Below are positions 5,888 through 6,943 of a stretch of 6,943 nt of DNA, in pieces. The DNA is from Alphaproteobacteria bacterium. Lineage in GTDB: Bacteria; Pseudomonadota; Alphaproteobacteria; Acetobacterales; Acetobacteraceae. The position numbers were made by a program, and so were the translations under genes. Where the stretch lies: NCBI GenBank assembly GCA_013298245.1, contig JAAFHD010000192.1, forward strand, positions 1-6,943, given 5' to 3'. Every line of letters begins with the position of its first letter. Position 1 is the stretch's first letter. The notes beneath the pieces are model-generated. The model was not told where the DNA came from, did no database searches, and saw only the letters and a list, made by a program, of their open reading frames with translations.

Positions 5888-6943
5888 ATGCCGGAAGCGC
5901 CGCTCGTCACCACCAACCCGTTGCTGGCGCTGGCCCAGCATGCGGTGTCCATGCCCATCACGCCGCACACCGCGCATCATGTGCGGCGCGCGATGGTGGA
6001 TTGGTTCGCCTGCCTGGTGCCTGGTGCGGGGCTGGCGCCGGCCACGCTGATCGCGGCGGCGCTGGCGGAAGAACGCGGCGCCGGCCGTGCGCGCTGCTAC
6101 ACGGACAATGCACTGTCTGGCATTCGGCACGCGGCGCTGATCAACGCGGCAGCGGCGCATACGGTGGAGTTCGACGACATCCATCGCGATAGCGGGCACC
6201 ACCCGGGTAGCGTCACCATCGCCGCCGCGCTGGCGGCGGCGCAGCACCATGGCGTGCCGCTGGAAACGCTGCATCGGGCGATTGCTGTTGGGTTCGAGGT
6301 GGCGTGCCGCATCGGCATGGCGGTGACACCCAGCCACTACAAGTTCTGGCACACCACCGGCACCTGTTGGGCTGCAACGCTGATCGCATGGCGCATGCCA
6401 TCGCGCTGGCCACGACCATGACGGGCGGCTTGCAGGAAGCGTTTCGTGGCGAGGCGATGTGCAAGCCCTTCCATCCGGGCCACGCTGCCGAAGCCGGCGC
6501 GCTGGCGGCGATGTCAGCCGCCGTTGGCGTGAAGGGTGCCTTGGATGTGCTGCATGGCCCGCTGGGGTTTGCGGCGGCGACGTCCGAAGATCGCGGCAAG
6601 TGGGATGTGGGGCTGGCGAACCTCGACACGCCGCCGGTCATCACCGCCATCACCTTCAAGAATCACGGCTGCTGCGGGCACATTTTTCCCACGCTGGACG
6701 CGCTGCTGGTGCTGCGTGCGCAGCATGGTTTCGGCGCTGACGACATCGCGGCGATCCACGCCGGCGGCTATGGCCCGACCAAGGATATCTGCGACCGGCC
6801 GGACCCGCAGAGCGAGCAGGATTGCCGCTTCAGCCTGCAATACTGCGCCGCGGCCTTCATGGTGTTGGGTGGTGTGCGGCTGGCAGCGTATCGCCCCGAA
6901 AACATGGCCGATCCGCGCATCCGCACACTGATGCAGCGCGTGA
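5888..6943 (+). pseudogene. MmgE/PrpD family protein, disrupted by an internal deletion/frameshift near 6364; 3' end outside window
   Basis: The family includes 2-methylcitrate dehydratase and cis-aconitate decarboxylase, about 450-480 residues. Frame 1 (from ATG 5888, with AAGGA at 5874-5878) encodes about 160 good residues, including 'AAAAHTVEFDDIHRDSGHHP' (87-106) with D96, D97 and H99, and reaches 'KFWHTTGTC'. It then loses homology and stops at 6419-6421. From about 6364 the next frame takes over: 'LLGCNADRMAHAIALATTM', then 'CKPFHPGHAAEAGALAA' and 'FKNHGCCGHIFPTLDALL', and it stays open to the window end. Between the halves, the family's Gly/Ala-rich helix (GTFGAAAAA-like, roughly 12-13 residues) is missing. 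The gene is therefore deleted and frameshifted, not merely shifted by one base. It lies 1 bp after the dehydrogenase stop, in the same transcription unit. An assembly error remains possible. Confidence 0.82.
6362..6372 (+). other. Probable deletion junction in the MmgE/PrpD-family gene
   Basis: At this point the reading frame carrying family homology changes from the one ending 'HTTGT' to the one beginning 'LLGCNADRM'. The bases ACCTG (6362-6366) can be read as the end of the left part or the start of the right part. This would fit loss of about 37-40 bases between two short direct repeats, but the missing copy cannot be seen here, so this mechanism is inferred. Confidence 0.6.

Noticed and set aside
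1..6943. tRNA, rRNA, CRISPR arrays, insertion sequences, riboswitches
   Set aside because: Nearly all sequence is accounted for by coding genes. No repeated spacer-like units, terminal inverted repeats with a transposase, or tRNA-like segments were seen.

Overview
This is a GC-rich window, about two thirds G+C or more in the stretches I counted by hand. Genes are tightly packed and there is almost no non-coding DNA. The G/C-ending codons, the gene families and the gene arrangement suggest an alphaproteobacterium, plausibly in the Acetobacteraceae/Rhodospirillales area. That assignment is an inference; no rRNA or marker gene is present.

Layout. (1) At 2-1287 on the + strand is the end of a chemotaxis block: the C-terminal half of a CheW-like protein, then a complete CheB methylesterase, joined by an ATGA overlap. 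(2) At 1290-3738 on the - strand is a three-gene unit in the order eutB, eutC, arfB. These encode the large and small subunits of adenosylcobalamin-dependent ethanolamine ammonia-lyase and the ribosome-rescue hydrolase ArfB, and both junctions are ATGA overlaps. The unit converges on cheB with a 2-bp gap. (3) At 3739-3807 is a 69-bp divergent intergenic region, the only non-coding stretch large enough to hold promoters. (4) From 3808 to the end of the window on the + strand is a compact four-gene unit. It encodes alpha and beta chains of a split thiamine-diphosphate (ThDP) 2-oxoacid decarboxylase of the sulfopyruvate/phosphonopyruvate decarboxylase type, a D-2-hydroxyacid dehydrogenase, and an MmgE/PrpD-family protein. 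The last is broken by an internal deletion with frameshift near 6364 and also runs off the window.

How the genes may work together. EutBC would split ethanolamine into acetaldehyde and ammonia. No reactivase (EutA), permease, aldehyde dehydrogenase or microcompartment shell gene is present here. The divergent unit looks like a small catabolic route. The dehydrogenase would interconvert a 2-hydroxyacid and a 2-oxoacid, the ThDP enzyme would decarboxylate the 2-oxoacid to an aldehyde, and the PrpD-type protein would act on a polycarboxylate or similar acid. The substrate cannot be read from the sequence. A C3-sulfonate or phosphonate is one possibility, from the decarboxylase family alone. The two most notable observations are this unassigned decarboxylase/dehydrogenase/PrpD cluster and the precise lesion in the PrpD-family gene. 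No RNA genes, mobile elements or CRISPR arrays were seen.
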